From Chondrilla cf. caribensis (lineage: Eukaryota > Porifera > Demospongiae > Chondrillida > Chondrillidae): a stretch of 64,000 nt of DNA. Location: NCBI GenBank assembly GCA_964020155.1, contig OZ026557.1, forward strand, positions 1,545,001 through 1,609,000, read 5' to 3'. Below are positions 1 through 26,589 of this stretch, one piece after another (positions within the stretch are counted from its first letter, which is position 1; each line of letters begins with the position of its first letter). The position numbers and the translations under genes were made by a program. The notes beneath the pieces were generated by a model. It worked only from the letters and a program-made list of their open reading frames with translations. It had not been told where the DNA came from and did not search any database.

Positions 1-887
1 GTTGGCCTATCAGCTGGTTCATACTCTAGACACTGATGCACGATACCTTGGAAATGGCTCTTCTCCTGGGGAGAGAAGAGGTTTATGTGTGCTTCTCTGC
101 GCTGGACCTCATCCAGGGCCTGTAACCTGCCTCCAACCATCTTGGTATTTGCAACAGGGTCAGGCCACATGTGGATCAACACGAATATGATCAATCCTCC
201 ATACGAGAAGACATCAATACGATTGCGCAGGTCGGGGGTAATTCTTCCCTCTTTGTCAAACACTTCTGGTGGCATGAATACAGGGGTGCCAGGGACGTTA
301 CTCATGATGCTGTTAGTGTGAGGTTTGACCACCTTGGCAACCCCAAAGTCAGACAGCTTGACTGTGAGACTGCTGGTGTTGACAAGGATGTTGTTTGGGG
401 TAAGGTCTCTATGGACAACTGAGGGAGTCAGGTTATGAAGGTAGACCATACCTCTGGCCACCTGACACAAGATGTACACTCGCATAGAACTCGGGAAGTC
501 TTCACGAGACGTATCCTCCAGTAAACGGGTTAGGGTGGTGTCCATTCTCTCGACCACAATCATCGGGAGACGTTCTTCTGGGTCGCGACACTTTTTGGTG
601 GTAGGCGGTAGAGGCTCGTAGAATAGACCCAGAAACTGGGCCACGTTGGGATGCCTCAGCTTACTCCACGTCTCGCACTCTCGCTTGAATCTCTGAACAA
701 CATGACTACCTTGACCGATTAGGATTTGATGAACACGTTTCCCGGCACACGGGGTTCCGTTCCAAATCACTTCGACTACCTCTCCATAGGCTCCCTTGCC
801 AAGAACGTTCTCCGTTATGTGGACGTCTTCTATACAAAGCTCTTTATGAGATGGTCCAGTTGTACCTAAAGACTCACCCGAAGCCAT
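1..887 (-). CDS. Protein kinase, N-terminal ~295 residues (3' end outside window)
   Basis: Reading the minus strand from ATG at 885-887, the frame stays open to the window edge. It shows an almost complete kinase domain. The glycine loop is GKGAYGEV (residues ~31-38), the lysine is in AGKRV, and RHPN follows the C-helix region. The catalytic loop is HRDLTPNN, the Mg loop is SDFGVAK, and the activation segment ends VPGTPVFMPPEV, with PPE in place of APE. The lysine, the catalytic Asp and the DFG Asp are all present, so it should be active. The short leader (~25 residues) has no signal peptide, so it is probably cytosolic. The HRDLTPNN loop resembles the TKL-like kinases expanded in sponges; substrate specificity (Ser/Thr or Tyr) cannot be settled. 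The start is supported by being the first ATG after a TATA-like box. No intron is seen in the part present. Confidence 0.88.
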   Translation of the reverse strand, partial: MASGESLGTTGPSHKELCIEDVHITENVLGKGAYGEVVEVIWNGTPCAGKRVHQILIGQGSHVVQRFKRECETWSKLRHPNVAQFLGLFYEPLPPTTKKCRDPEERLPMIVVERMDTTLTRLLEDTSREDFPSSMRVYILCQVARGMVYLHNLTPSVVHRDLTPNNILVNTSSLTVKLSDFGVAKVVKPHTNSIMSNVPGTPVFMPPEVFDKEGRITPDLRNRIDVFSYGGLIIFVLIHMWPDPVANTKMVGGRLQALDEVQRREAHINLFSPQEKSHFQGIVHQCLEYEPADRP

Positions 888-2314
888 AAAACACTGTTAA
901 TATTAGTCTCGCTCACTTCTAGGAAAATCCCCTAGGTGATTTATACCGAAATATTATTACGAGTACGGTAGTACAGGGTGTCAAAAAGATCACGTGCTGA
1001 ATATAGACGCCATATAAATGATCACTAAAACATAGTGTGAGGAAAATGTATAAAATGTACATGTTGCGCAATAGAGAAAATCAGCTGGTTGTTATGGGCA
1101 AAATATGGCCTCCCCAAGCACGCGATGTATCAGATCTAGTATTGGTTGTGTGTTATAAAGGGATACGTTACATAGCTATTAATGATACTTTCAGTAAATC
1201 ATTCTCAAAACCGAAATGTGCTTTCAAAGACGTCCATTTAGTGCTGCCCACTTATTATCAGTAGGTGATTAATTATTTGGTTATATATTGGCATTTACAT
1301 ACTCGTTTGATTCATATGGTTGATTATATTATTTACAGCTACTGTGATTTGGAAATAAAAGACAATATGGAATGTGATCCTGAAGCGTTCTTGAGCCAGT
1401 GATTAACAGGTGCAGATGTTGGTGATGGGACCTTTGCATTGTCTCACAGGTGTGCCAGAATCTTCTGTACAGAATGGGCAGTACCTGGCTGGGTATGTGT
1501 GGTCTGTGTAGAATTGTTAACAGGGCTATGATGTAGCTGTGTTGCCTCTCCAGTTAGTCTCACAGAGCCTGACTCTTGATCCGCCATTTTTCTAGGCACA
1601 ATGATAAAAATGAAGGAATATGGTGAATATTTATGCCAGATTAACTTGAATTGAAAGGCAACATATTACTATCTCATTGGATCATATTATAATATTACTA
1701 TTGTGTGATAATAATAATTGGAAAAAAGCATTTGAATTTAAATTCCCTGTTCACAAGGAGCACACTACAATCACATTATAATTGACAAATTACATTACTG
1801 GATTTATGCTAATATAATGTAATTTTGTCAACCTTGGGCCTTGCTCAGGCTTATTGTGCAATAAACCTCCCCCAATACATTATAACTATACACATACAAT
1901 TCCAACGTAGTGTAATATTAGCGAATAGAATCGTGTAATTGGTAATTTAATTGAAATTAGTATCCGATCTTGGTTCATCATGACCCCTGCGTAGCATCTC
2001 AGGTGCTTTTGGGAATGGAGTCACGTGATGCTTTTGGAACTATTGTGTAGACCATGCCTTGCATTATATGAGGTTAAAGGTTGATCTCGAGTATCAAATA
2101 TCTGTCAATATTTTCACTGTTATTCCATCTGTATAAGATTTACTGTGATGTCTCCTTGTTAGCGGCCGGCTTCAGAATCCTTAACAATTCAACTTCAGAT
2201 TCAACATCTGGATTATAAAAAGACACAATTTTACACATCTTCACATCCTTCACAGGAGTGTTCCTGATCAAGTCAGCAAAGAAGAACTCGACTGTATGTG
2301 CAACACCTAGTGCC
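888..2314. other. Intergenic region between divergent genes
   Basis: This 1.4-kb stretch separates the kinase start (minus strand) from the mosaic-protein start (plus strand), so both promoters should lie here. It is AT-rich in the middle. A small hairpin is visible: TTGACAAATTACATTA at 1782-1797 pairs with TAATGTAATTTTGTCAA at 1815-1831, apart from one bulged base. No convincing coding region is seen; the short open frame at 1037-1264 shows no recognisable features. Confidence 0.6.
939..945 (-). promoter_or_regulatory. TATA-like box upstream of the kinase gene
   Basis: The minus strand reads TATAAAT about 52 bases upstream of the kinase ATG. Position and sequence suit a core promoter with a short 5' UTR, but the area is AT-rich and no transcript evidence is available. 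Confidence 0.3.
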
Positions 2315-18221
<15,907 letters not shown>

Positions 18222-18613
18222 TGCAACGCCCCCTTCCTTAGTGGATGGATACTCGAACTACATATTTAGTGTGTGCATAGCTGCATTGTAAGGGAATTAT
18301 TTAGTTATTATGCAACACACACAATTCTTGTACCCACATTATTATAGTTTACGTACTGAACATACGTACATACAGACTAATGATAAGAACTAAAAGTTTA
18401 AAGCTGACACTATTATACAGATTGTTATACTATTATTGATCCTGCAAAATTTCATGCATGATCATTGGCCTATTGCGATCAGATCATGTAGCAGGGCCAT
18501 GTGCATGGGTGAATGGATGGATATATCCGGACGATCAAATCTATATTATTTTACAGTGTGCACACATATTATGTATTATGTACATGCTTTAATAATATTA
18601 TATATTATGTATG

Positions 18614-18619
18614 AATAAA
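18614..18619 (+). terminator. Candidate polyadenylation signal AATAAA
   Basis: A canonical hexamer about 390 bases after the TGA stop and the first one seen in the 3' flank. Chance occurrence in AT-rich DNA cannot be excluded. Confidence 0.35.
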
Positions 18620-18984
18620 TCCAGAGATATGGGTGTTTATTACATATGGGTATAATAGTATATAATATTATTAAGATGTCTATGGATGGATATTTATGCT
18701 GCTGCCAACTTTCCTTGTGTAGAATTATTCGAATAACAAGGCCTTCATAACTGCACAAGCACCTTTTGATCCTAGTATAATGTGGTGTGCCAGATTTGGT
18801 GTCTAACTCATTAATAATAATTATTATTATGTCGTGATGGATTATAGTGTACTAGATACTAAATAGTTAAATTCTGATGTCATGTGTATTGATGTTGACC
18901 ATTGGTATATATGTCCTAGCACCTTCTGGTGTGGTGAACTCAAAATTTTAATATTATTGACTGCATGGCCACAGGCCTGTCAGA

Positions 18985-19165
18985 GATATTCAGACTTGCA
19001 CATCGGTAATCATCATAGACAGCCGAAAGACACACACCAAACAGTAGCATCCTCAACATGACAACAAGAGTCTCCACCTATGCCACATGCACATATAGTG
19101 TGTGCATAGGAGGGTGTGTGCATAATAAAGTGTATGCAGCGTAAAGGTAGTGGCATTTGTCTCAG
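18985..19165 (+). repeat. Decayed partial copy of the arm core, outside the left arm
   Basis: The segment with CACATCGGTAATCATCA, the CTCAACA...GACAACAAGAG part, GTGTGCATAGGAGGGTGTGT and GCAGCGTAAAGGTA follows 20095-20325 in order and in the same orientation. It has substitutions and lacks the middle part containing GTAGGGCCC. Confidence 0.75.
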
Positions 19166-20710
19166 CTATGTACCAGCATATATACTGCTGGATTGATTAC
19201 TTATAAAATATTATTGATTTTGAGTATTGTAGATGTATATATATATATACATCAAATTTTAGCGTCTAATGATTGTATGTTTTGTGTAAGTATATATGAG
19301 TAACACATTTAACATCGCTTCATAAGATGAGTCCAGATGGTGCGGTGCATGGGTGATCGACTTGCACTAATGTCATTTTGCAATTGTCCAGAAGTAACAT
19401 CTTTAATCCTTTTTATAATCATTGAAACAATACAACTTTTATTATTCAGATTCACTTATATAAAAATATCCAATTATCTCTAATACATTGGTGCAGAACA
19501 TGGTACTAGTGCTGGTTATAAGTAAATCACACAATATTATCTAATGATTGTATTGTTACATATAGCATGCAATGTCATTTCATTATTATTATTAATGCAC
19601 ATACAGTGCATGTCAAGCATTCAAATTTATAACAATTGATAGTACGGATTCAAGTAAACAGTTATTATAATAATATGTCTATATAAAATAAGTTTCTTGC
19701 AATTGAAGTCCAATAAGTTACACATCTTCCATGTCCTCTCATTCAAAGTTGCACCTCTCTCTGCCACACTTCACGTGTGCCCAGGGCATCCGGCGAGGAC
19801 GGGGAGGTGCTTCATGCCCCGTGGCCAAGGAGAACATGCCACTTGCCACCATGCCTCAGCTGTTGATGTCATCGCACGTGTAGTCAACATCAAGCCATCA
19901 TCCCATGGTATAGGGTGGTAGACTGGCTTCTCGGGAGGTCCAGATTTCAGAGCCGTGATCTTTTACGTCTGGCACACCGAGTATCACGGGCGCCAGTCAC
20001 CGATGTGGTCCTTTGTGATTTGATAGCTTCATGGGCCCGGAGATCCAAGAATCACGGATTTACCACCAATCCACGGACCAGAAGACAGATGAACTGACTT
20101 CACATCGGTAATCATCAGAGTCAGGCCGGCAGGACACACATCAAACAGCGCAGCAGCTTCCTCAACACGATGACAAGAGACTCCCCGGTAGGGCCCAAAA
20201 CCTAAACTAATGTAGCATGTCTGGACCCTACTATAGCCGCATGCGCATACTGTGTGCATAGGAGGGTGTGTGCAAGGCGCAGTGTATGCATAGTAAAGTG
20301 TGTGCAGCGTAAAGGTAATGCGGGCATGGCCTAACTTACGTGGCCCGAAGGCAATAATAAAGGAAAAGGGTGGTGAGCAGAGAGCCGTGTGGTTCCGACA
20401 ACATAGCCTTCGTAGGAATCTACTTACAGGACCCCTAGGGGAGACTAGCCGACCATGATCCCAGGCACCGCCCGCCTCCGAAGAGGACGGACGCCCAAAC
20501 CTCGTCCGAGAACACTCGAGAGACCCGACGACTTACAGGAGACCGGGACGTGTGAACTCCATGCGTGATCAAACAGCGAACCGAAGAAGGAGAGGGTAGA
20601 ACAGCTAACCACGCTTGCGCTCGGGGCACCCCCTCCAATTCGAATCCTCCAGCATCTGCAGCTTCCCCAGCACGGATCTACTCACAAAGAAAATGGACGC
20701 GCGACGTGAG

Positions 20711-20718
20711 CTTTTATA
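20711..20718 (-). promoter_or_regulatory. TATA box in left arm core, facing left
   Basis: The minus strand reads TATAAAAG followed by a G/C-rich start region. It is the exact mirror of 59609-59616, so it points away from the array towards the mosaic gene. Confidence 0.4.
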
Positions 20719-20875
20719 GAGGTTCGTACTTTGGCGATTCCGGAATCCAAACGATGAATATTGATTTGGCGGTACTGTGTGATGTTGTGCCAGACCCTAG
20801 GCGCCAGCAATATCAGACACAGATCCTAGTTATGATTGTCACTTTGTCACAACAATGCTCCGAACTCTAAACAAA

Positions 20876-20930
20876 CATGTTCCAAACTATAAACATACAT
20901 GTTCCAAACTATAAACAAACATGTTTACCA
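20876..20930. repeat. 22-bp tandem repeat in left arm, 3 copies
   Basis: CATGTT recurs at 20876, 20898 and 20920 within a unit of the form ACATGTTCCAAACTATAAAC. The right arm has four copies. Confidence 0.9.
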
Positions 20931-21994
20931 TTTCAATCCAGGTTGTAATTTCTATGTGTGTGTATGGATGTGCATGTGCATGTGCTGTGAGATGTGCATG
21001 TGCATGTGTTGTGTGTGTGTGCGTGCATGCGTGCATGTGTGTGTGCATGCTTGCCTGCTTGCCTGTATTCGTGCGTTCCATAAAGTGTGTGTATGACACA
21101 TCAGTATTCTTGCTATGATTCATCACATGGATACTGGTGTATCCAAGGTAACCAGTAATAAAATTTAACATTATCTAGCTATTCACCACAAGGTCGCATA
21201 GTAGATGCAGGAGGATGTACATGAATCAGTATTTGTGTTATTAAGTTTGATATGTACACTGGGCAGCTCATGGTATGATTGTAAGGTATGATTATATTGC
21301 AGAATGTCAATGTATATTTCTTTCATTCTATTATATATACTTCGATTCTAGGTGTCCATTCTAGTAGCATATAGCACAGAGCCTTATGCAAGATGTACAT
21401 AGTTGCTCAAGTTTCTGAAGCATGTGGTGATCATCCATCAATGATCTCTCCGTATATACGTGTGAATATATTGAGCTGGTGACTGTCATTAATGCCACAA
21501 AATGATGTTTATCAATGTCTACTATGATGGGAGTCACAATGATATAGCATGCATTTTACTTTCACTGACTCCATTCAATAAATCACCATACATATGTAAT
21601 ATGTATGATAGTGTGTGAGTGGGTGTACGTACGTGCATGTGTGTACATCTTCATGGATGCAAATATGAGTCTGTGTATATAATATCATGCATGAGTGTGA
21701 GTGTGCCTATATACATACATTATTCATCATAATACTATTACGTAGTTATGTCATTTAGCTTGGCCTCAACTTTATGTATGCACCAAACACACACATGTTT
21801 TAGTGCATTATATTAGTAGAATGTAGCATATGTACTTTAAGTACGTATGTACACATATGCTGTATGGAAGTGCATACACATAACTAGGACTACAGGTCTG
21901 GAAAAATGTGCAAGTGGTGAAACGGACACACTATGATGTAGATGATGTAGTATATTATAGTATATGTATGTACAGTATGTACATATGTATGTAC

Positions 21995-22057
21995 CTTTCT
22001 CTTAGCCTCCCTGTCAACCACAGCTTGGGCAATCCGCTCATCTTCATCACTTTTCTC
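21995..22057 (-). pseudogene. Exon-like fragment in left arm (decayed)
   Basis: On the minus strand this is the counterpart of 57603-57667. It encodes EKSDEDERIAQAVVDREA and ends at a GTAC donor. Its upstream dinucleotide is AA where the right arm has the acceptor AG, and it is two bases shorter, so it looks disabled. Source gene unknown. Confidence 0.4.
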
Positions 22058-22604
22058 TTACAGATATAAATATTATACATGATAATAATTATACGTAAAT
22101 ATGTATATTTTGAGGTTATATACGTACGTACATGTCTAGTTGCAAACACATACATAATATGTTCATAGAGAGAGTTTAGAGCGAACATGCAAAGTATGTA
22201 CACATGCACCAACTCATGCATGATCAAGGTAGTGGAAATGACCACAACTGCAATACATATTATATTGTTAAAAGAGACTCACTCATCCTGTTTTGACCTT
22301 CCTGAAATTTCCCATTTAAAAGAACATGATACAACAATAATTAAATGTGCATACGTACGTAAATACTTGCAAGTAACATAATATTACATAATTATCATCT
22401 GTATGCATGTATGTACTCAATATTGTATATGAACACACTCCCTGCTGGTATCAGTCATAAGCACGTAAGCACATATGTACATATGCATCTGCATGTTTCC
22501 AACAGATGGAATGATACAGTACACACAGTTCTATCCATTAATCCTTTGTTCAGAAACATATTATAACCAAGGTGAAACAACAAGGCGTGATTGTGGGAAT
22601 ATAT

Positions 22605-23485
22605 TATGGAGATGGGAATTGTTTCATGAGTTAGTTGACATCCACAGCCAGGCCTGGCTAACATGTCCGTTTGACCCTCCCCCCCCCCCCCTTATGAGCT
22701 ATGCAAGAAGGTGCTAAGCCATTTTATCACCTATTCTCTCCCATACACTGAGGGTGGTGTTAGGACCACAATTTGGCCCCTTAGCACTGTCTTGAATAAA
22801 TGGGGATGCAATACATGCATGGAGTTGGGGATTGTTTCATAAGTTAGTTTACATCCACACCTAGGTCAGCCTAAAATATGAGATGACACACCCACTCTCC
22901 CATGAGATATGCAAGAATGTGCTTAACATTATATTCTTCTAATCTCTCCCATACATTGAAAAACTATTCAGTACCTCCGAATGTAGCTAAGGTTATGGGC
23001 CACGTACTGAGATGGGGATTATTCAAAACTTAGCTCATGTCAGCAGTTAGGGTTGATAAAATTATAATCTTGACCCACCCAATCTCCTATGTGTTATAAA
23101 AGGAGGTGCTTAGCATTTATTCTTCTATTCTCTCCCATACATCGAAAAAGTAGTTATCACCTCCAAATGTAGCAAACGTTAGGGACAACATATGAAGATG
23201 AGAATTGTTTGAGAAGTTAGTATACGTCCACAGCTAGGTCTTCCTAAAATATCATGTTAGCCCCCCCCCCCCCCCATGAGCTATGCAAGAAGGTGCTTAG
23301 CGCTGCCTCTCCAATACATTATGTACATTACATACATTAAAAGTACTATAATAAGCACCTCTGAATGTAGGTGGGGTTACAGGTTAGCTACCGAGATAGG
23401 AATGCATAGTTTCAGCAAGTTAGTTCACATCCACAGCTAGGTCTTCCTAAAATATTATATTAATATGCCCCCACTCCCATGAGCT
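22605..23485 (-). repeat. Satellite A, reversed edge block (~4-5 diverged monomers)
   Basis: These monomers read in the opposite direction to the rest of the array, with markers TCTCTCCCATACA at ~22736, 22944 and 23131. They are strongly diverged and contain two poly-C runs (~22680, ~23263). They correspond to the outermost forward monomers at the right end (~56.0-56.86 kb), so they belong to the inverted arm. Confidence 0.88.
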
Positions 23486-25722
23486 TTTCTCCTGTATGGG
23501 AGAGTATACGTAGGAGAGAAAATGCTAAGCACTCTTTTGCATAACTAATGGGTGACAGGGTATGTCAACTTGGTAGTTTAAATAGACTTAGCTGGGGACA
23601 TGAACCAACTTCTGAAACAATTACTATCTCAATATGTGGACTATAACCCCAGCTACATTCGAAGGTGCTTAATAATTTTTCAATCTATGGAAGAGGATAG
23701 GAGAGAAAACGTTAAGCACCTTTTTGCATAACTCATGTGGGAGGGGGCGTGTCAACTTGATATTTTAGGCAGACCTAGCTTGGGACGTGAACTAACTTTT
23801 GAAACAATTCTGATTTTCATAGCTAACCTGTAAGCCGCAGGTGCTTAATAATTTTTCAATGTATGGGAGAGGATAGGAGAAAAAACGCTAAGCACCTTTT
23901 TGCATAACTCATGTGGGAGGAGGCGTGTCAACTTTATATTTTGGACAGACCCGAACTAACTTTTGAAGCAATTCCTATCTCAATACGTGGACCGGAACCC
24001 CAGCTACATTCGAAGGTGCTTAATAATTTTTTCAATTTATGGGAGAGTACGTATAGGAGAGAAAATGCTAAGCACCTTTTTGCATAGCTTGTGGGGGAGG
24101 GGGCGTGTCAGCTTGATATCTTAGATAGACCTAGCTGGGGACGTGAACTAACTGTTGAAACAATTCCCATCTCAATAGGTGGACCGGAACCCCAGCTACA
24201 TTTGAAGGGGCTTAATATTTTTTTAATGTATGAGAGAGGATACGAGAGAAAACGTTAAGCACCTTTTTGCATATAGCTCATGGGGTAGGGGGCGTGTCAA
24301 CTTGATATTTTAGGCAGACCTAGCTTGGGACATGAACTAACGTCTGAAACAATTCTGATTTTCTTAGCTAACCTGTTAGCCCAGCTACATCCAAAGGTGC
24401 TTAATAATTTTTCAATGTATGGGAGAGTATAAGAGAGAAAGCGCTAAGCGCCTTTTTGCATAACTCATGTGGGAGGACGTGTGTCAACTTGATACTTTAG
24501 ACAGTCCTAGCTGTGGACTTGAACCAACTTGTGAAACAATTCCCATCTCAATAGGTGGCCTGTAACCCCAGTTACATGCGGAGGTGCTTAATATTATTTC
24601 AATGTATGGGAGAGAATAGGAGAGAAAACACTTAGCACCTTTTCGCATAGCTCATGGGGGAGTGGGCGTGTCAACTTGATGATTTAGACAGAGCTAACAG
24701 GGAACGTGAACTAACATCTGAAACAATTCCCATCTCAATAGGTGGCCTGTAACCCCAGTTACATTCGGAGGTGCTAAATAATATTGCAATGTATGGGAGA
24801 GAATAGATGAGAAAACACTAAGCACCTTTTCGCATAGCTCATGGGGGAGTGGGCGTGTCAACCTGATAATTTAGACAGAGCTAACTGGGGACGTGAACTA
24901 ACTTCTGAAACAATTCCCATCTCAATAGGTGGCCTGTAACCCCAGTTACATTCGGAGGTGCTAAATAATATTGCAATGTATGGGAGAGAATAGATGAGAA
25001 AACACTAAGCACCTTTTCGCATAGCTCATGGGGGAGTGGGCGTGTCAACCTGATAATTTAGACAGATCTAACTGGGGACGTGAACTAACTTCTGAAACAA
25101 TTCCCATCTCAATAGGTGGCCTGTAACCCCAGTTACATTCGGAGGTGCTAAATAATATTGCAATGTATGGGAGAGAATAGATGAGAAAACACTAAGCACC
25201 TTTTCGCATAGCTCATGGGGGAGTGGGCGTGTCAACCTGATAATTTAGACAGAGCTAACTGGGGACGTGAACTAACTTGTGAAACAATTCCCATCTCAAT
25301 AGGTGGCCTGTAACCCCAGTTACATTCGGAGGTGCTAAATAATATTGCAATGTATGGGAGAGAATAGATGAGAAAACACTAAGCACCTTTTCGCATAGCT
25401 CATGGGGGAGTGGGCATGTCAACCTAATAATTTAGACAGATCTAACTGGGGACGTGAACTAACTTCTGAAACAATTCCCATCTCAATAGGTGGCCTGTAA
25501 CCCCAGTTACATTCGGAGGTGCTAAATATTATTTTAATGTATGGGAGAGAATAGGAGAGAAAACACTAAGCACCTTTTCGCATAGCTCATGGGGGAGTGG
25601 ATGTGTCAATTTGATATTTTAGACAGAGCTAACTGGGGACGTGAACTAACTTGTGAAACAATTCCCATCTCAATAGGTGGCCTGTAACCCCAGCTACATT
25701 AAAGGTGATTAATATTATTTAT
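23486..25722 (+). repeat. Satellite A, left forward block (~12 monomers)
   Basis: Forward monomers of ~187 bp. The first several are diverged from each other. From ~24.6 to 25.5 kb they become nearly identical: AATAGATGAG lies at 24802, 24989, 25176 and 25363, exactly 187 bases apart, a recent local amplification. Confidence 0.95.
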
Positions 25723-26585
25723 TGTCACCACGAGGCCCATAGTACCGTACACCCAGGACGGTTTGCATGCATCCGAAATTGTGTTGGTGAGTTTGGCACG
25801 GACACTGGGCAGCCCTTGGTGACCAGCAACGTGATATCAAATCACCTGAGTTATCACCACAAGGCGTATTGCATTTATATTGAATTTGTATAATGCTATG
25901 TGCCATATGGACACCTGGCAGAAATTTGATCCTCAACTAAACCTATCATTTTTGCTATCAGAAGGACTGTATTAGATCCAGGAGTGTGTCCGTGCATTCG
26001 TATTTGATCTATGATGCATTATGTGCACACAGGAGAGGCCATGGTGACAAGCATAAAAATGGACATTTTTTGGCTTGTCACCACCAGGCCCATAGTACAC
26101 CCAGGATGGTTTGCATGCATCCAAACTTGTATTGGTGAGTTTAGGACAGGTACTGGGCAGCCCTTGGTGACCAGCAAAATGATGTCAAATCACCTGAGTT
26201 ATCACCACAAGGCGTATTACACTTATTTTGAAATGTACATACAAATGTATAATGCTATGTGCCATATGGACACCCGAGAGAATTTTCATCAGCAACAAAA
26301 CCTATCATTTTCGTTAGCAAACGGACCGTATTAGTTCCAGGAGTGTGTCCGTGCATTTGTATTAGATCTATGATGCATTATGTGCACACAGGAGAGGCCG
26401 TGGTGACAAGCATAAAAATTGACATTTTTTGGTTTGTCACCACGAGGCCCATAGCACACCCAGGACGGTTTGCATGCATCCGAAATTGTGTTGGTGAGTT
26501 TGGCACGGACACTGGGCAGCCCTTGGTGACCAGCAACTTGATATCAAATCACCTGAGTTATCACCACAAGGCGTATTACAATAAT
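25723..26585 (+). repeat. Satellite B block 1 (~355-bp unit, ~2.4 copies)
   Basis: Units marked by GTCACCACGAGGCCC-type sequence at ~25725, 26078 and 26436. The sequence is unrelated to satellite A. The block ends GGCGTATTAC followed by an (AAT)n tract, after which satellite A resumes. Confidence 0.93.
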
Positions 26586-26589
26586 AATA

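Larger units (their letters stand above)
18222..19229. other. 3' flank of the mosaic gene, AT-rich, no gene seen
   Basis: The stretch is AT-rich with TA repeats. It holds a possible polyadenylation signal and, at its right end, a decayed repeat copy (18985-19165). I see no coding exon. Confidence 0.6.
19230..22604 (+). repeat. Left inverted arm of the satellite island
   Basis: Read on the opposite strand, this segment matches the right arm, ending at about 61,120. Left and right coordinates pair to a nearly constant sum (80,328 at 19697/60631 and 80,327 at 20565/59762), showing long gap-free alignment. The 19.69-20.88-kb core looks ~98% identical between arms; the rest is more diverged. The core is GC-richer than the surrounding DNA. 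I found no transposase, reverse transcriptase or other recognisable gene, and no clear target-site duplication. Confidence 0.88.

Noticed and set aside
1037..1264. 75-codon plus-strand open frame in the intergenic region
   Set aside because: No domain, no splice or poly(A) context, and AT-rich composition like its surroundings.
19697..20870. Open frames of 74-101 codons in the arm cores (and mirrors at 59457-60631)
   Set aside because: They are conserved between arms only because the DNA is nearly identical. Composition is not protein-like, several begin at non-ATG codons, and none matches a transposase or other family I recognise.
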